From NCBI GenBank assembly GCA_015069575.1, contig SVIH01000016.1:1-32445 (forward strand): a stretch of DNA of 32,445 nucleotides. Reading direction: 5' to 3'. The stretch comes from Clostridiales bacterium. Lineage in GTDB: Bacteria > Bacillota > Clostridia > Christensenellales > QALW01. Below, piece by piece: positions 23,135 through 32,325 of the stretch (position 1 is the first letter of the stretch; each line of letters starts with the position of its first letter). The translations under genes and the position numbers were made by a program. The notes beneath the pieces were generated by a model. It did no database searches. It worked only from the letters and a program-made list of their open reading frames with translations, and had not been told where the DNA came from.

Positions 23135-24898
23135 ATGCAAAACTACATTTTTATGATTTTAGAGCTTATAGGCGGCCTTGTGCTTTTCCTTTACGGAATG
23201 GATTCAATGGGTGACGGCCTTAAAAAGCTTGCAGGCGGAAAGATGGAATCTATTCTTGCCCGTCTTACTAACACTAAATTCAAAGGATTTTTGCTTGGTT
23301 TTATAGTTACGGCAATAATCCAATCCTCATCAGCAACAACTGTTATGCTTGTTGGCTTTGTAAACTCAGGGATTATGCAGCTTGGGCAGACAATAAGCAT
23401 TATTTTAGGCGCAAACGTTGGTACAACAGTTACCGCATGGCTTTTAAGTACAGCAGAAATTGATGGTACTGCTATAATTTTTAAATTATTAAAGCCTGAA
23501 TCTTTTACGCCTATATTAGCCTTAATCGGATTTTTGATGATAAGCAGTGCCAAAAAAGATAAGCACAAAAACACAGGGGCAATTCTCATTGGCTTTGCGG
23601 TTTTAATGTTTGGTATGTCAGCAATGAGTGATGCAGTTTCAAGCTTAAGGGATAATGAAACATTTATTAACCTTTTAACAATGTTTAAGAATCCCATTAT
23701 GGGTATTATCGTAGGTACTTTGTTTACTGCAATTATTCAGTCTTCTTCTGCATCTGTTGGTATTTTACAGGCATTATCGCTTTCCTGCGTAATACCTTAC
23801 TCAGTTTCATTACCTATAATTTTAGGTCAGAATATCGGTACAACAATCACACCTATTATTTCAGCATTAACAGGTAATACCGATTCTAAACGAGTAGCAA
23901 TTTGTTGCTTGTATATTAAAATGGTTGGCGTAATAATTGTTTCAGTTGCGTTTTATCTTTTACACGCGTTTTTAGGTTTTGCGTTTATGGAAATGGAATC
24001 AAGCGCATTAGGTATTGCTGTTGTACATACGTCCTTTAATATTATTTCAACCGTTATTCTTTTGCCATTTACATCTTTATTTGAAAAGCTTGCCATTATA
24101 ACTGTAACAAGTAAAAAAGCAGAACAGGAATCCGATATCTTTGCAACACTTGATGAACGCTTCCTTGATATGCCCGGCTTTGCTGTAGAAAAATCAAAAG
24201 ACCTTGTAAGCCAGATGGCAGATATTTCAATGGATTCGTTTATTAAAGCAACGGATATAATAGAAAATTACAGTGATGAAGTATTCAACGAAGTTAATGA
24301 ACTTGAAAGCTTGATTGATAAGTATGAAGATAAAATAAGCACTTATCTTGTAAAGGTTTCACAACAGGAATTATCAACAAAAGATAGTAAAATTGTTACC
24401 GAACTTTTGCATTGTGTAGGTGATATTGAGCGTATATCCGACCATGCTTTAAATATTGCTGAAGCTGCTAAAGAAATTAACGATAAAGGCATAACATTCT
24501 CAGATAAAGCTAATAAAGATCTTAAGATTATCACAAATGCAGTATCTGAAATTCTTCAACTTGCGTCCACTGCATTAAAAGAAGACGATCTTAATATTGC
24601 AGCAAAGGTTGAACCTTTGGAACAGGTTATTGACCGTCTTAAACGTAAAATTAAAAACGGTCATATTTCAAGGCTTAAACAGGGCGATTGCACAATGGAA
24701 CTTGGCTTTATTCTTTCTGACCTTTTAACTAACTATGAAAGAATTTCTGACCACTGCTCAAACATCGCAGTATGCTTTATTGAAATTGCACACGGTTCTT
24801 TTGATACTCACGAATATCTTAACCATGTTAAAAACGAAAATGATGCTGATTTCAATAGCTTGTACGCACAATTCAAAGAAAAATATTATATTGAATAA
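23135..24898 (+). CDS. Na/Pi cotransporter family protein with PhoU-like tail
   Basis: 587 residues. Two inverted membrane repeats each contain the QSSS signature of sodium-phosphate cotransporters (Gln63-Ser66 in IIQSSSATTV and Gln202-Ser205 in IIQSSSASVG), with about eight hydrophobic segments up to residue 330. Residues about 350-560 are helical and PhoU-like (LLHCVGDIERISDHALNIAEAA, then LTNYERISDHCSNIAV). It imports phosphate, or possibly another anion, with sodium across the cytoplasmic membrane, and the PhoU part probably regulates it. It is monocistronic with its own promoter and terminator. GAGGTAC lies before the ATG. Confidence 0.92.
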   Translation: MQNYIFMILELIGGLVLFLYGMDSMGDGLKKLAGGKMESILARLTNTKFKGFLLGFIVTAIIQSSSATTVMLVGFVNSGIMQLGQTISIILGANVGTTVTAWLLSTAEIDGTAIIFKLLKPESFTPILALIGFLMISSAKKDKHKNTGAILIGFAVLMFGMSAMSDAVSSLRDNETFINLLTMFKNPIMGIIVGTLFTAIIQSSSASVGILQALSLSCVIPYSVSLPIILGQNIGTTITPIISALTGNTDSKRVAICCLYIKMVGVIIVSVAFYLLHAFLGFAFMEMESSALGIAVVHTSFNIISTVILLPFTSLFEKLAIITVTSKKAEQESDIFATLDERFLDMPGFAVEKSKDLVSQMADISMDSFIKATDIIENYSDEVFNEVNELESLIDKYEDKISTYLVKVSQQELSTKDSKIVTELLHCVGDIERISDHALNIAEAAKEINDKGITFSDKANKDLKIITNAVSEILQLASTALKEDDLNIAAKVEPLEQVIDRLKRKIKNGHISRLKQGDCTMELGFILSDLLTNYERISDHCSNIAVCFIEIAHGSFDTHEYLNHVKNENDADFNSLYAQFKEKYYIE

Positions 24899-24902
24899 TA
24901 AT

Positions 24903-24935
24903 AAAAAGGCAATCTTTTTAGGTTGCCTTTTTTAA
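24903..24935 (+). terminator. terminator after the Na/Pi cotransporter gene
   Basis: AAAAAGGCAATC and GGTTGCCTTTTT pair around a TTTTTA loop and run into T. Confidence 0.85.
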
Positions 24936-24954
24936 ATTAAACAATGTTTTTTTA

Positions 24955-24982
24955 TTGACATGATTTTCAAGGATGATATAAT
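24955..24982 (+). promoter_or_regulatory. promoter for the SulP permease gene
   Basis: TTGACA at 24955-24960, 16-base spacer, TATAAT at 24977-24982. AAAGGAA precedes ATG 25013. Confidence 0.85.
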
Positions 24983-25012
24983 AAACTTATTAAAATATAA
25001 AAAGGAATAGTT

Positions 25013-26305
25013 ATGAAAAACTTTTATTTAATTCCAAAGATTTTTACAAGTTTAAACGATTATAACAAAAAGCAATTTATTAATGATGTAATTGCAGGTA
25101 TAATTGTTGCAATTATTGCTCTTCCGCTTTCAATTGCATTAGCGCTTGCTTCAGGGGTAGAACCAAGCAAGGGCGTATATACTGCTATAGCAGCCGGTTT
25201 TGTGGTATCGTTGCTTGGTGGAAGCCGTATACAGATAGCAGGTCCAACAGCCGCATTTGCAACTATTGTTGCAACAATTGTTGCAACACAGGGGTTAGAT
25301 GGATTATTTATTGCCACTGTTATTGCAGGTGTTATTCTGATTATAATGGGCATTTGTAAATTAGGTACATTAATAAAATTTATGCCTCATACAATAACAG
25401 TAGGTTTTACCGGCGGTATTGCAGTAACAATTTTATTAGGTCAGATAAAAGATTTTTTAGGTATAACTTATCTTTCAGGTATTAAGCCTATTGAAACTAT
25501 TGAAAAAATAGAAGCTAATATTCACTTTTTTAATACATTTTCACCTTGGGCGCTTGTTATCGGTGTAATCAGCCTTGCCATTTTAATTTTTTATCCAAAA
25601 TTAGAAAAGCGTATACCACCTTCCTTAATCGCAGTAATTGTAAGTGCATTATTAGTTAATTTTATTCCTGTTTTAGATAAAGGGGTATATACTATTGGCG
25701 ATTTGTATAATATTCCTGCAGGCTTACCTAAGGTAGATTTTGCTTCAATGGATTTTTCTTTAAATAAAATTATGTCAGTATTGCCTGATGCTTTTACTAT
25801 TGCTATTCTTGCGGGGGTCGAATCGCTTTTATCGTGTGTTGTAGCAGATAGTATGATAAATTCCAAGCATAATTCCAATATGGAACTTGTTGCACAGGGA
25901 ATAGGTAATATCGCATCAGTATTGTTTGGCGGAATTCCTGCAACAGGCGCTATTGCACGCACCTCAGCAAATGCAAAAAACGGCGGAACAACACCAATAG
26001 CCGGAATGGTTCATGCAATAGTTTTATTGTTGGTGCTTGTTTTTTTAATGCCATTAGCAAAACTTATTCCTATGCCAACAATAGCAGCAATTCTTATAAT
26101 GGTTGCATATAATATGAGCGAATGGAAAAAATTTGTTCATATATTTAAACAAAGGGAAATATCAGATATTTTAGTTTTGATTACTACATTTTCATTAACA
26201 GTTATTTTTGATTTGGTTGTAGCGATAATTGCAGGCGTCATTTTACATCTTATTCTTTTGTTAATAAAAAAAGTGATAAAAACAAATAATGTTTTGACTA
26301 AATAA
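25013..26305 (+). CDS. SulP-family anion permease lacking the STAS domain
   Basis: 430 residues, almost all membrane. SulP signatures include the N-terminal NDVIAGIIVAIIALPLSIALALASG with a following PSKGVYTAI, the GPTAAFATIVATIVA block and GGIPATGAIARTSANAKNGGTTPIAG. Ordinary SulP proteins continue with a cytoplasmic STAS domain to about 550 residues; this one ends right after the last membrane segment and no STAS frame follows. Substrate may be sulfate, bicarbonate or another anion; the sequence alone does not decide. Single gene with its own promoter. Confidence 0.9.
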   Translation: MKNFYLIPKIFTSLNDYNKKQFINDVIAGIIVAIIALPLSIALALASGVEPSKGVYTAIAAGFVVSLLGGSRIQIAGPTAAFATIVATIVATQGLDGLFIATVIAGVILIIMGICKLGTLIKFMPHTITVGFTGGIAVTILLGQIKDFLGITYLSGIKPIETIEKIEANIHFFNTFSPWALVIGVISLAILIFYPKLEKRIPPSLIAVIVSALLVNFIPVLDKGVYTIGDLYNIPAGLPKVDFASMDFSLNKIMSVLPDAFTIAILAGVESLLSCVVADSMINSKHNSNMELVAQGIGNIASVLFGGIPATGAIARTSANAKNGGTTPIAGMVHAIVLLLVLVFLMPLAKLIPMPTIAAILIMVAYNMSEWKKFVHIFKQREISDILVLITTFSLTVIFDLVVAIIAGVILHLILLLIKKVIKTNNVLTK

Positions 26306-26322
26306 TCTGATTTAAGTATAAT
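26294..26322 (+). promoter_or_regulatory. promoter for ddh, starting inside the end of the SulP gene
   Basis: TTGACT at 26294-26299, 17-base spacer, TATAAT at 26317-26322. The -35 box lies in the last codons of the permease gene. Confidence 0.75.
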
Positions 26323-26351
26323 ATTTTTATAAATTTCAAAAGAGGTATTTT

Positions 26352-27332
26352 ATGATAAATGTTGCAATAGTAGGTTATGGTAATCTTGGTAAGGGTGTTG
26401 AGTGTGCTGTAAGTCAAAATGACGATATGCAACTTTATGGTGTTTTCTCGCGCAGGGATCCTGAAAAAATGCAAACACTCACAGGTGTGCCTGTGTATAA
26501 ATTAGACGAAATCTTAAAACATAAAAAAAATATTGATGTATTGATTTTATGCGGCGGAAGTGCAACGGATCTTCCCGTGCAAACACCCCTTTTAGCAAAA
26601 GATTTCTGTGTTATTGATAGCTTTGATACCCACGCAAGAATTCCTGAACATTTTGAAAACGTTGATAAATGCGCAAAAGAAGGTAAAAACATTGCTATAA
26701 TATCTGTTGGTTGGGATCCGGGTATGTTTTCTTTGAACAGGCTTTATGCTGAAAGTATACTGCCTGTTGGCACAACATATACATTCTGGGGGAAAGGCGT
26801 AAGCCAAGGGCACTCTGATGCTATCAGAAGAGTTGACGGGGTGTTAGATGCAAGGCAGTACACCATTCCTGTTGAAGAAGCTCTTAAAAGTGTGCGCAAC
26901 GGTGAAAATCCTACTTTAACTACAAGGCAAAAGCATTTAAGGGAATGTTTTGTTGTAGCAAAAGATGGGGCAGACTTAAATAAGATTGAAAATGAAATTA
27001 AAACAATGCCTAACTATTTTGCTGATTATGATACAACTGTGCATTTTATTTCTATGGAAGAAATGCAAAAAAATCATATGGCATTATCCCATGGCGGTAA
27101 TGTGATTCGTTCAGGTAAAACAGGAATAAACAACGAAAACAATCATGTAATCGAATATAAAATAACATTGGATTCTAATCCTGAGTTTACTTCATCGGTG
27201 CTTGTTGCATACGCCCGCGCCGCAGTAAGAATGAAAAAAGAAGGATTTATTGGTTGTAAAACAGTTTTTGATATACCACCAAGTTACTTAATAAATAAAA
27301 CAGATGAAGAAATAAGAAAAAATTTACTTTAA
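26352..27332 (+). CDS. ddh: meso-diaminopimelate dehydrogenase
   Basis: 326 residues, the family length. VAIVGYGNLGKGV (4-16) is the NADP-binding start and SRRDPEKM follows beta-2. The central ISVGWDPGMFSLNRLY, the WGKGVSQGHSDAIRRVDGV segment and GVLDARQYT are strongly characteristic of Ddh. It makes meso-diaminopimelate from tetrahydrodipicolinate, ammonia and NADPH in one step, for lysine and peptidoglycan. The ribosome binding site is AGAGG. Flanked by its own promoter and terminator. Confidence 0.95.
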   Translation: MINVAIVGYGNLGKGVECAVSQNDDMQLYGVFSRRDPEKMQTLTGVPVYKLDEILKHKKNIDVLILCGGSATDLPVQTPLLAKDFCVIDSFDTHARIPEHFENVDKCAKEGKNIAIISVGWDPGMFSLNRLYAESILPVGTTYTFWGKGVSQGHSDAIRRVDGVLDARQYTIPVEEALKSVRNGENPTLTTRQKHLRECFVVAKDGADLNKIENEIKTMPNYFADYDTTVHFISMEEMQKNHMALSHGGNVIRSGKTGINNENNHVIEYKITLDSNPEFTSSVLVAYARAAVRMKKEGFIGCKTVFDIPPSYLINKTDEEIRKNLL

Positions 27333-27339
27333 TATTTAT

Positions 27340-27368
27340 AGCATCCGTATTTGTACGGATGCTTTTTT
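27340..27368 (+). terminator. terminator after ddh
   Basis: AGCATCCGTA and TACGGATGCT with a TTTG-type loop and seven T. Confidence 0.92.
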
Positions 27369-27424
27369 TACTATAAAAAATCTACAATGCGTATATATTT
27401 TTTTAATATTTTAATATATTACTA

Positions 27425-27453
27425 TTGAATTGGTAAATAAATTGTGGTAAAAT
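27425..27453 (+). promoter_or_regulatory. promoter of the Etf-lactate dehydrogenase operon
   Basis: TTGAAT at 27425-27430, 17-base spacer, TAAAAT at 27448-27453; AGAGGAA precedes the ATG. Confidence 0.65.
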
Positions 27454-27486
27454 AATATAGGAGATTTTAGAGAAGAGGAAAATTTA

Positions 27487-28275
27487 ATGAATATTTTAGT
27501 ATGTGTGAAACAGGTGCCTGGTTCAAACAACGTAAAGGTTGATGAGAAAACAGGTGTACTTATTCGTAATGGCGTTCAAAGTAAAATGAACCCTTATGAC
27601 TTGTATGGCGTTGAGTTGGCATTAATGTTAAAGGAAAAATACGGTGCCGATGTACAAACAATAACAATGGGTCCGCCACAGGCCAAAGATGTTATAATCG
27701 AAACAATTTGTATGGGCGCTAAATGTGGCACGGTACTTTCTGATAGGAAGTTTGCCGGCGCTGATGTGCTTGCAACAGCGTATACATTATCACAGGGCAT
27801 CCAAAAAATTGGAGATTTTGATATTATAATATGCGGTAAGCAGACAACTGACGGTGATACTGCTCAGGTTGGCGCTGAAATTGCAGAATATCTTAATTTG
27901 CCAAATATTGCAAATGTACAGTCTGTTGATGAAATCAAAGATGGTAAAATTTCATTAACTGCATCTCTTGATAATAAAACAGTAAAAATGCTTGTAACAA
28001 TGCCTTGCGTGCTTTCTGTTGACGGTGATATAAATTCACCCCGTCTGCCTTCATATAAGGTTAAGCAAACTGTTTGTGATGATATGGTAAAATTTCTTTC
28101 ATTCAATGATTTTTCAGATCAGAATGAAAATAATTATGGGCTTAAAGGTTCAGCAACGCAGGTAGAAAGAATTTTCCCGCCTGAAAAAAATAGTGATAAA
28201 CAAATGATACAAGGCACCTTTGAAGAACAGGCGCAAACGCTTTTTAATATTTTAGAAAGCAAAAAACTTATTTAA
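27487..28275 (+). CDS. etfB: electron transfer flavoprotein beta subunit (lactate dehydrogenase-associated)
   Basis: 262 residues. The N-terminus NILVCVKQVPGSNNVKVD is the usual EtfB start, and the central KQTTDGDTAQVGAEIAEYL and MPCVLSV segments match. EtfB with EtfA holds flavin and accepts electrons from NADH or the partner dehydrogenase. The order EtfB, EtfA, GlcD-type dehydrogenase is that of lctBCD in Acetobacterium woodii, where the complex drives lactate oxidation with NAD by consuming reduced ferredoxin (electron confurcation). Followed after 13 bases by etfA, with AAGGGGTG as its ribosome binding site. Confidence 0.92.
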   Translation: MNILVCVKQVPGSNNVKVDEKTGVLIRNGVQSKMNPYDLYGVELALMLKEKYGADVQTITMGPPQAKDVIIETICMGAKCGTVLSDRKFAGADVLATAYTLSQGIQKIGDFDIIICGKQTTDGDTAQVGAEIAEYLNLPNIANVQSVDEIKDGKISLTASLDNKTVKMLVTMPCVLSVDGDINSPRLPSYKVKQTVCDDMVKFLSFNDFSDQNENNYGLKGSATQVERIFPPEKNSDKQMIQGTFEEQAQTLFNILESKKLI

Positions 28276-28288
28276 GGGGTGCATTGTT

Positions 28289-29485
28289 ATGGGAAAATTA
28301 GTAGTAAAAAATGAACTTATAACCAAAGAAAACGCTAAAGAACTTATATCATTATGCCCCTTTGGTGCGATTACATATGATGATAATAAAATAGAAATTA
28401 CTTCAGCATGTAAAATGTGTAAAATCTGCGCAAAAAAGGGCGGAGGTTTAATTGAATATGTTGAGGATGAAAAGGCACGCGTTGTTGATAAATCATTATG
28501 GAATGGCATTTTGGTTTATGTGGACCACGAAGGCGAAAATATTCACCCTGTAACATACGAACTTTTAGGTAAGGCAAACGAACTTAAACAAGTAACCAAC
28601 CATCCTGTTTATGCTCTTGTTTTAGGATGTGATATGGGTAAAAGTATTGAAAAACTTTTATATTATAATGTTGATAAAGTTTTTGTGTACGATTATCCTG
28701 AATTGAAGGATTTCCGAATCGAACCTTACACAGCGGCATTTTATGATTTTATTGAAAAAATCAAGCCTTCAAGTGTTCTTTTAGGCGCAACTAATCTTGG
28801 AAGGCAACTTGCACCCAGAATTGCAGCAAGATGCCGCGCAGGTTTAACTGCAGACTGTACCGTTTTAAAGATGAAAGAAAATACTGATTTAGTTCAGATT
28901 CGTCCTGCATTTGGTGGAAATATAATGGCGCAAATTGTTTCAACCGATACGCGTCCTCAATTCTGTACTGTGCGTTATAAGGTGTTTAATGAGCCTAAAA
29001 GAACCAACGAACCATCTGGCGAAATTATAAATATGTCAATTCAAAAGGAAAAACTTATTTCCAAGATAGAAGTAATTGATACTTTTGATAAACCTAAAGA
29101 TATAGATATATCCGAAGCCGATGTAATTGTTGCCGTAGGCAGAGGCGCTCAAAGTGAAAATATGCGTAATCAGGCACAAAAATTAGCAGATCTTTTGGGC
29201 GGGGTTATAGCTTGCACAAGGCCTTTGACTGAAGCCAATATATTTGATGCAAAAAGGCAGATAGGGCTTTCCGGAAGAACAGTAAAACCTAAACTGATAA
29301 TTTGTCTGGGAATTTCAGGCGCAGTTCAATTTGCTGCCGGAATGAAATCTTCTGATTGTATTGTAGCAATAAATACCGATAAAAACGCAAGTATCTTCGA
29401 TGTTGCTCATTACGGAATCGTGGGGGATGTAAACCAAATCGTTCCAATGCTTATTGATTATGTATCGGAGGCCAAAAATGTATAA
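28289..29485 (+). CDS. etfA: electron transfer flavoprotein alpha subunit with N-terminal ferredoxin-like domain
   Basis: 398 residues, about 70 more than a plain EtfA. Residues 1-60 form an iron-sulfur module: Cys23-Pro followed by Cys41-x-x-Cys44-x-x-Cys47. This is the CP of one ferredoxin motif plus the CxxC-xx-C of the next, enough for a single [4Fe-4S] cluster. Then come the EtfA N-domain ([37 protein letters not shown]) and the C-terminal FAD domain ([48 protein letters not shown]). Such an extra domain is known in the lactate dehydrogenase-Etf complex. It overlaps the dehydrogenase gene by eight bases. Confidence 0.92.
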   Translation: MGKLVVKNELITKENAKELISLCPFGAITYDDNKIEITSACKMCKICAKKGGGLIEYVEDEKARVVDKSLWNGILVYVDHEGENIHPVTYELLGKANELKQVTNHPVYALVLGCDMGKSIEKLLYYNVDKVFVYDYPELKDFRIEPYTAAFYDFIEKIKPSSVLLGATNLGRQLAPRIAARCRAGLTADCTVLKMKENTDLVQIRPAFGGNIMAQIVSTDTRPQFCTVRYKVFNEPKRTNEPSGEIINMSIQKEKLISKIEVIDTFDKPKDIDISEADVIVAVGRGAQSENMRNQAQKLADLLGGVIACTRPLTEANIFDAKRQIGLSGRTVKPKLIICLGISGAVQFAAGMKSSDCIVAINTDKNASIFDVAHYGIVGDVNQIVPMLIDYVSEAKNV

Positions 29486-30875
29486 TAAAATAACCGAACA
29501 AGATATTAATATTTTAAAAGAAATTTCAGGCGAAAATAATGTTTTATGGGGCGATCAGATAAATCACGATTATTCCCATGATGAACTTGGCGGCATTGAA
29601 AAAATGCCCGATGTTTTAGTGCGCGTTCATTCAACGGAAGAAGTATCCTTAATAATGAAGCATGCCTATGAAAGAACAATTCCCGTTACAGTGCGTGGAA
29701 GCGGAACAGGGCTTGTTGGCGCAGCAGTTGCCGTTGAAGGCGGAATTATGCTTGAAACAACACAAATGAATAAAATACTTGAACTTGATACACAAACACT
29801 TACTGTAACCGTTCAGCCGGGCGTTCTTTTAATGGAACTTGCCGCATTTTGCGAAGAAAATGATTTCTTGTATCCGCCTGATCCGGGTGAAAAATCAGCC
29901 ACTATCGGCGGAAATATATCCACTAATGCAGGTGGAATGCGCGCAGTTAAATACGGTGTAACAAGAGATTATGTGCGTCAACTTACTGTTGTAATGCCTG
30001 ATGGTGAAATTATGGTTTTGGGCGGTAAGGTAGCAAAGAACAGTTCAGGTTATAGTTTAAAGGATCTTGTTATTGGTTCAGAAGGAACACTTTGCATTAT
30101 CACTGAAGCAGTATTAAAACTTGTTCCGTTGCCAAAGTATTCTATCAGCCTTCTTGTGCCTTTTAAAGATATGAAAACAGCCATAGAAGCAGTTCCCAAA
30201 ATAATCAGGTCAAAAGTTATTCCTACAGCAATTGAATATATGTCAAGGGATACTATTTTGTTTTCCGAAAGTTATTTAGGTAAAAAATTTCCTGATAGTA
30301 AAAATGATGCATATATTTTGTTGACTTTTGACGGTAATACAGATGAACAAGTTCAAACCGACCTTAAAACTGTTGCAGATCTTTGCTTAAATGAACTTGG
30401 GGCATTGGATGCATATATTGTTGATACCGAAGAACGCAAAAAGGCGGTGTGGTCAGCCCGCGGTGCGTTTCTTGAAGCTATTAAGGCATCAACTACAGAA
30501 ATGGACGAATGCGATGTTGTTGTACCGGGAAATAAAGTTGATGAATTTATAAAATATACCCATTTGCTTGCAAAGGAATTAAATGTGCGCATTCCAAGTT
30601 TTGGGCACGCAGGCGATGGAAATCTTCATGTTTATATCTGCCGTGATAACCTTAATGATGAACAATGGCAAAAAACTCTTGATAAATGCTTTGAACTTAT
30701 GTATGAAAAAGCGCAAAATTTAGGTGGTCTTGTTTCAGGTGAACACGGAATAGGTTATGCAAAAAAACAATATCTTAAGAAGCAGTATGGTGAAACCCAT
30801 ATTGCACTGATGCAAGGGATTAAAAAGGTTTTCGATAAGAAAAATATTTTAAATCCACAAAAAGTGTGTTTCTAA
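29478..30875 (+). CDS. lctD-like: FAD-linked lactate dehydrogenase (GlcD family, LctD-like)
   Basis: 465 residues from ATG 29478, chosen for the GGAG ten bases upstream; an earlier ATG at 29454 would lie deeper in etfA. The FAD-binding type 4 domain shows [15 protein letters not shown], a [21 protein letters not shown] block and [11 protein letters not shown]; the C-terminal substrate domain has [13 protein letters not shown] and [11 protein letters not shown]. It oxidises a 2-hydroxy acid, most probably D-lactate, passing electrons to the Etf pair. No lactate permease, racemase or regulator gene, which accompany lctBCD in A. woodii, is found in the window. Glycolate or another hydroxy acid is an alternative substrate. 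Confidence 0.9.
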   Translation: MYNKITEQDINILKEISGENNVLWGDQINHDYSHDELGGIEKMPDVLVRVHSTEEVSLIMKHAYERTIPVTVRGSGTGLVGAAVAVEGGIMLETTQMNKILELDTQTLTVTVQPGVLLMELAAFCEENDFLYPPDPGEKSATIGGNISTNAGGMRAVKYGVTRDYVRQLTVVMPDGEIMVLGGKVAKNSSGYSLKDLVIGSEGTLCIITEAVLKLVPLPKYSISLLVPFKDMKTAIEAVPKIIRSKVIPTAIEYMSRDTILFSESYLGKKFPDSKNDAYILLTFDGNTDEQVQTDLKTVADLCLNELGALDAYIVDTEERKKAVWSARGAFLEAIKASTTEMDECDVVVPGNKVDEFIKYTHLLAKELNVRIPSFGHAGDGNLHVYICRDNLNDEQWQKTLDKCFELMYEKAQNLGGLVSGEHGIGYAKKQYLKKQYGETHIALMQGIKKVFDKKNILNPQKVCF

Positions 30876-30904
30876 AATTTTATAAAATTCAAAGCATTAT
30901 TTGG

Positions 30905-30933
30905 TTGCTAAAAAATAATAATAGTGCTATAAT
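30905..30933 (+). promoter_or_regulatory. promoter for the antiporter gene
   Basis: TTGCTA at 30905-30910, 17-base spacer, TATAAT at 30928-30933. It lies upstream of the hairpin at 30946. Confidence 0.55.
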
Positions 30934-30945
30934 TTGATGGTGTTG

Positions 30946-30977
30946 AAAAAAAAGCGGTATTTTGCCGCTTTTTTTAC
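30946..30977 (+). terminator. terminator hairpin between promoter and antiporter start
   Basis: AAAAAAAGCGG and CCGCTTTTTTT pair around TATTTTG, followed by T-rich sequence. It would end the Etf-lactate dehydrogenase transcript. Since a TATAAT box lies just upstream, it may also attenuate the antiporter transcript. Confidence 0.8.
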
Positions 30978-31008
30978 CGTTAAATTTCAGAAAGAAGATG
31001 ACAAAAAA

Positions 31009-32304
31009 GTGAACACCCTTTTATTAGTTTCCATAGCCTTGTTGGCAGGCCTTTTAATGACAAGGCTTTTCAAACCATTACGGTTGCCTTCGGTAACCGC
31101 ATATTTAATTGCAGGTGTGTTTGTTGGGCCATACTGCCTTGGCAGATTAGGGATAAACGGTGTAGGATTCAACAATGAAGAAATGATTAAAGGTTTGCAA
31201 CTTGTTTCTGAAGTTGCATTAGGATTTATTGCATTTTCTATTGGTAATGAATTCAGAGTTGAAGATCTTAAAAAAACAGGTAAGCAGGCCCTTATTGTTG
31301 GAATAGTTCAAGCATTGGCAGCAACTTTATTGGTTGACTTGGCACTTTTTGCGCTACATCTTATTATGCCTGATAAATTAACCTTGCCACAGTTAATAAC
31401 ATTGGGCGCTATTGCAACAGCAACTGCACCGGCAGCAACTCTTATGGTTGTAAGGCAGTACAAGGCAAAAGGCCCATTAACCAAGTTGTTATTACCGATT
31501 GTAGCTTTAGATGATGCTGTGGGTCTTGTTATATTTGCCGTATCGTTTGGTATTGCAAAAACCCTTGTTGAAGGTTCGGTTGATATGTTTTCAATTATTG
31601 TAAATCCTTTAATTGAAATTGTTCTTTCTCTTTCGTTAGGCGCAATTATGGGGTGGGTGCTTACCCAACTTGAAAAACTTTTCAATTCTAACACTAACCG
31701 CCTTAATTTAACAATAGGTATTGTGCTTATAACATCATCACTTTCTATGCTTGAATTCAGATTAGGCCCTGTTCATATTCAGTTTTCATCACTTCTTGTT
31801 TGTATGATGCTTGGAACTGTATTTTGTAATATCTGTCCGTTATCCCACGATTTAATGGGCGCGGCTGATAAATGGACTTCACCGATATTCGCATTATTTT
31901 TTGTTATAAGCGGTGCTGAACTTGAATTAAAAGTATTTACTGATTGGGCTGTTATAGTAATAGGTGTTGTTTATATTATTTTCCGTTCATTAGGTAAGTA
32001 CACAGGATCATTTATAAGTGCAAAATCAACAAATTGCACCCCTGAAATTTGCAAATATTTAGGAATTACTCTTTTACCACAAGCAGGTGTTGCGCTTGGA
32101 ATGTGCGCAACTGCAATGGCATTGGGGGAACAGGGACATCTTATTCGTAATATAACACTTTTTGCAGTACTCATTTATGAACTTATTGGCCCGCTTCTTA
32201 CACGCCAGGCTTTAGCAGCTGCAGGTGAAATTCATCCTATGACTGACGAAGTTAAAAATCGCCGTCAGCATAAACTTAATGAAGCACAAAAAAAAGATAA
32301 GTAA
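31009..32304 (+). CDS. cation:proton antiporter, Kef/CPA2 type, without TrkA domain
   Basis: About 431 residues from a GTG at 31009. An ATG-led reading from 30934 would translate through the terminator hairpin and give a hydrophilic N-terminus unlike the family, so GTG before NTLLLVSIALLAGLL is preferred; its ribosome binding site (AAAGAAG) is only fair. About 12 membrane segments. The LPSVTAYLIAGVFVGPYCLG start, IATATAPAATLMVVRQY and LDDAVGLVIFAVSFG are typical of the Na+/H+ exchanger fold. It ends after the last membrane segment, with a short charged tail and no nucleotide-binding TrkA part. It probably exchanges Na+ or K+ for H+. Confidence 0.88.
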   Translation: MNTLLLVSIALLAGLLMTRLFKPLRLPSVTAYLIAGVFVGPYCLGRLGINGVGFNNEEMIKGLQLVSEVALGFIAFSIGNEFRVEDLKKTGKQALIVGIVQALAATLLVDLALFALHLIMPDKLTLPQLITLGAIATATAPAATLMVVRQYKAKGPLTKLLLPIVALDDAVGLVIFAVSFGIAKTLVEGSVDMFSIIVNPLIEIVLSLSLGAIMGWVLTQLEKLFNSNTNRLNLTIGIVLITSSLSMLEFRLGPVHIQFSSLLVCMMLGTVFCNICPLSHDLMGAADKWTSPIFALFFVISGAELELKVFTDWAVIVIGVVYIIFRSLGKYTGSFISAKSTNCTPEICKYLGITLLPQAGVALGMCATAMALGEQGHLIRNITLFAVLIYELIGPLLTRQALAAAGEIHPMTDEVKNRRQHKLNEAQKKDK

Positions 32305-32325
32305 AAATATCCACTCGATATGATA

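Noticed and set aside
23191..23697. 168-codon open frame on the minus strand
   Set aside because: Fully inside the Na/Pi cotransporter gene; proline/serine/isoleucine-rich antisense composition, no start signals.
30934..31008. ATG-started N-terminal extension of the antiporter
   Set aside because: It is encoded by the terminator hairpin and its flanks, lacks a ribosome binding site and does not resemble the family.
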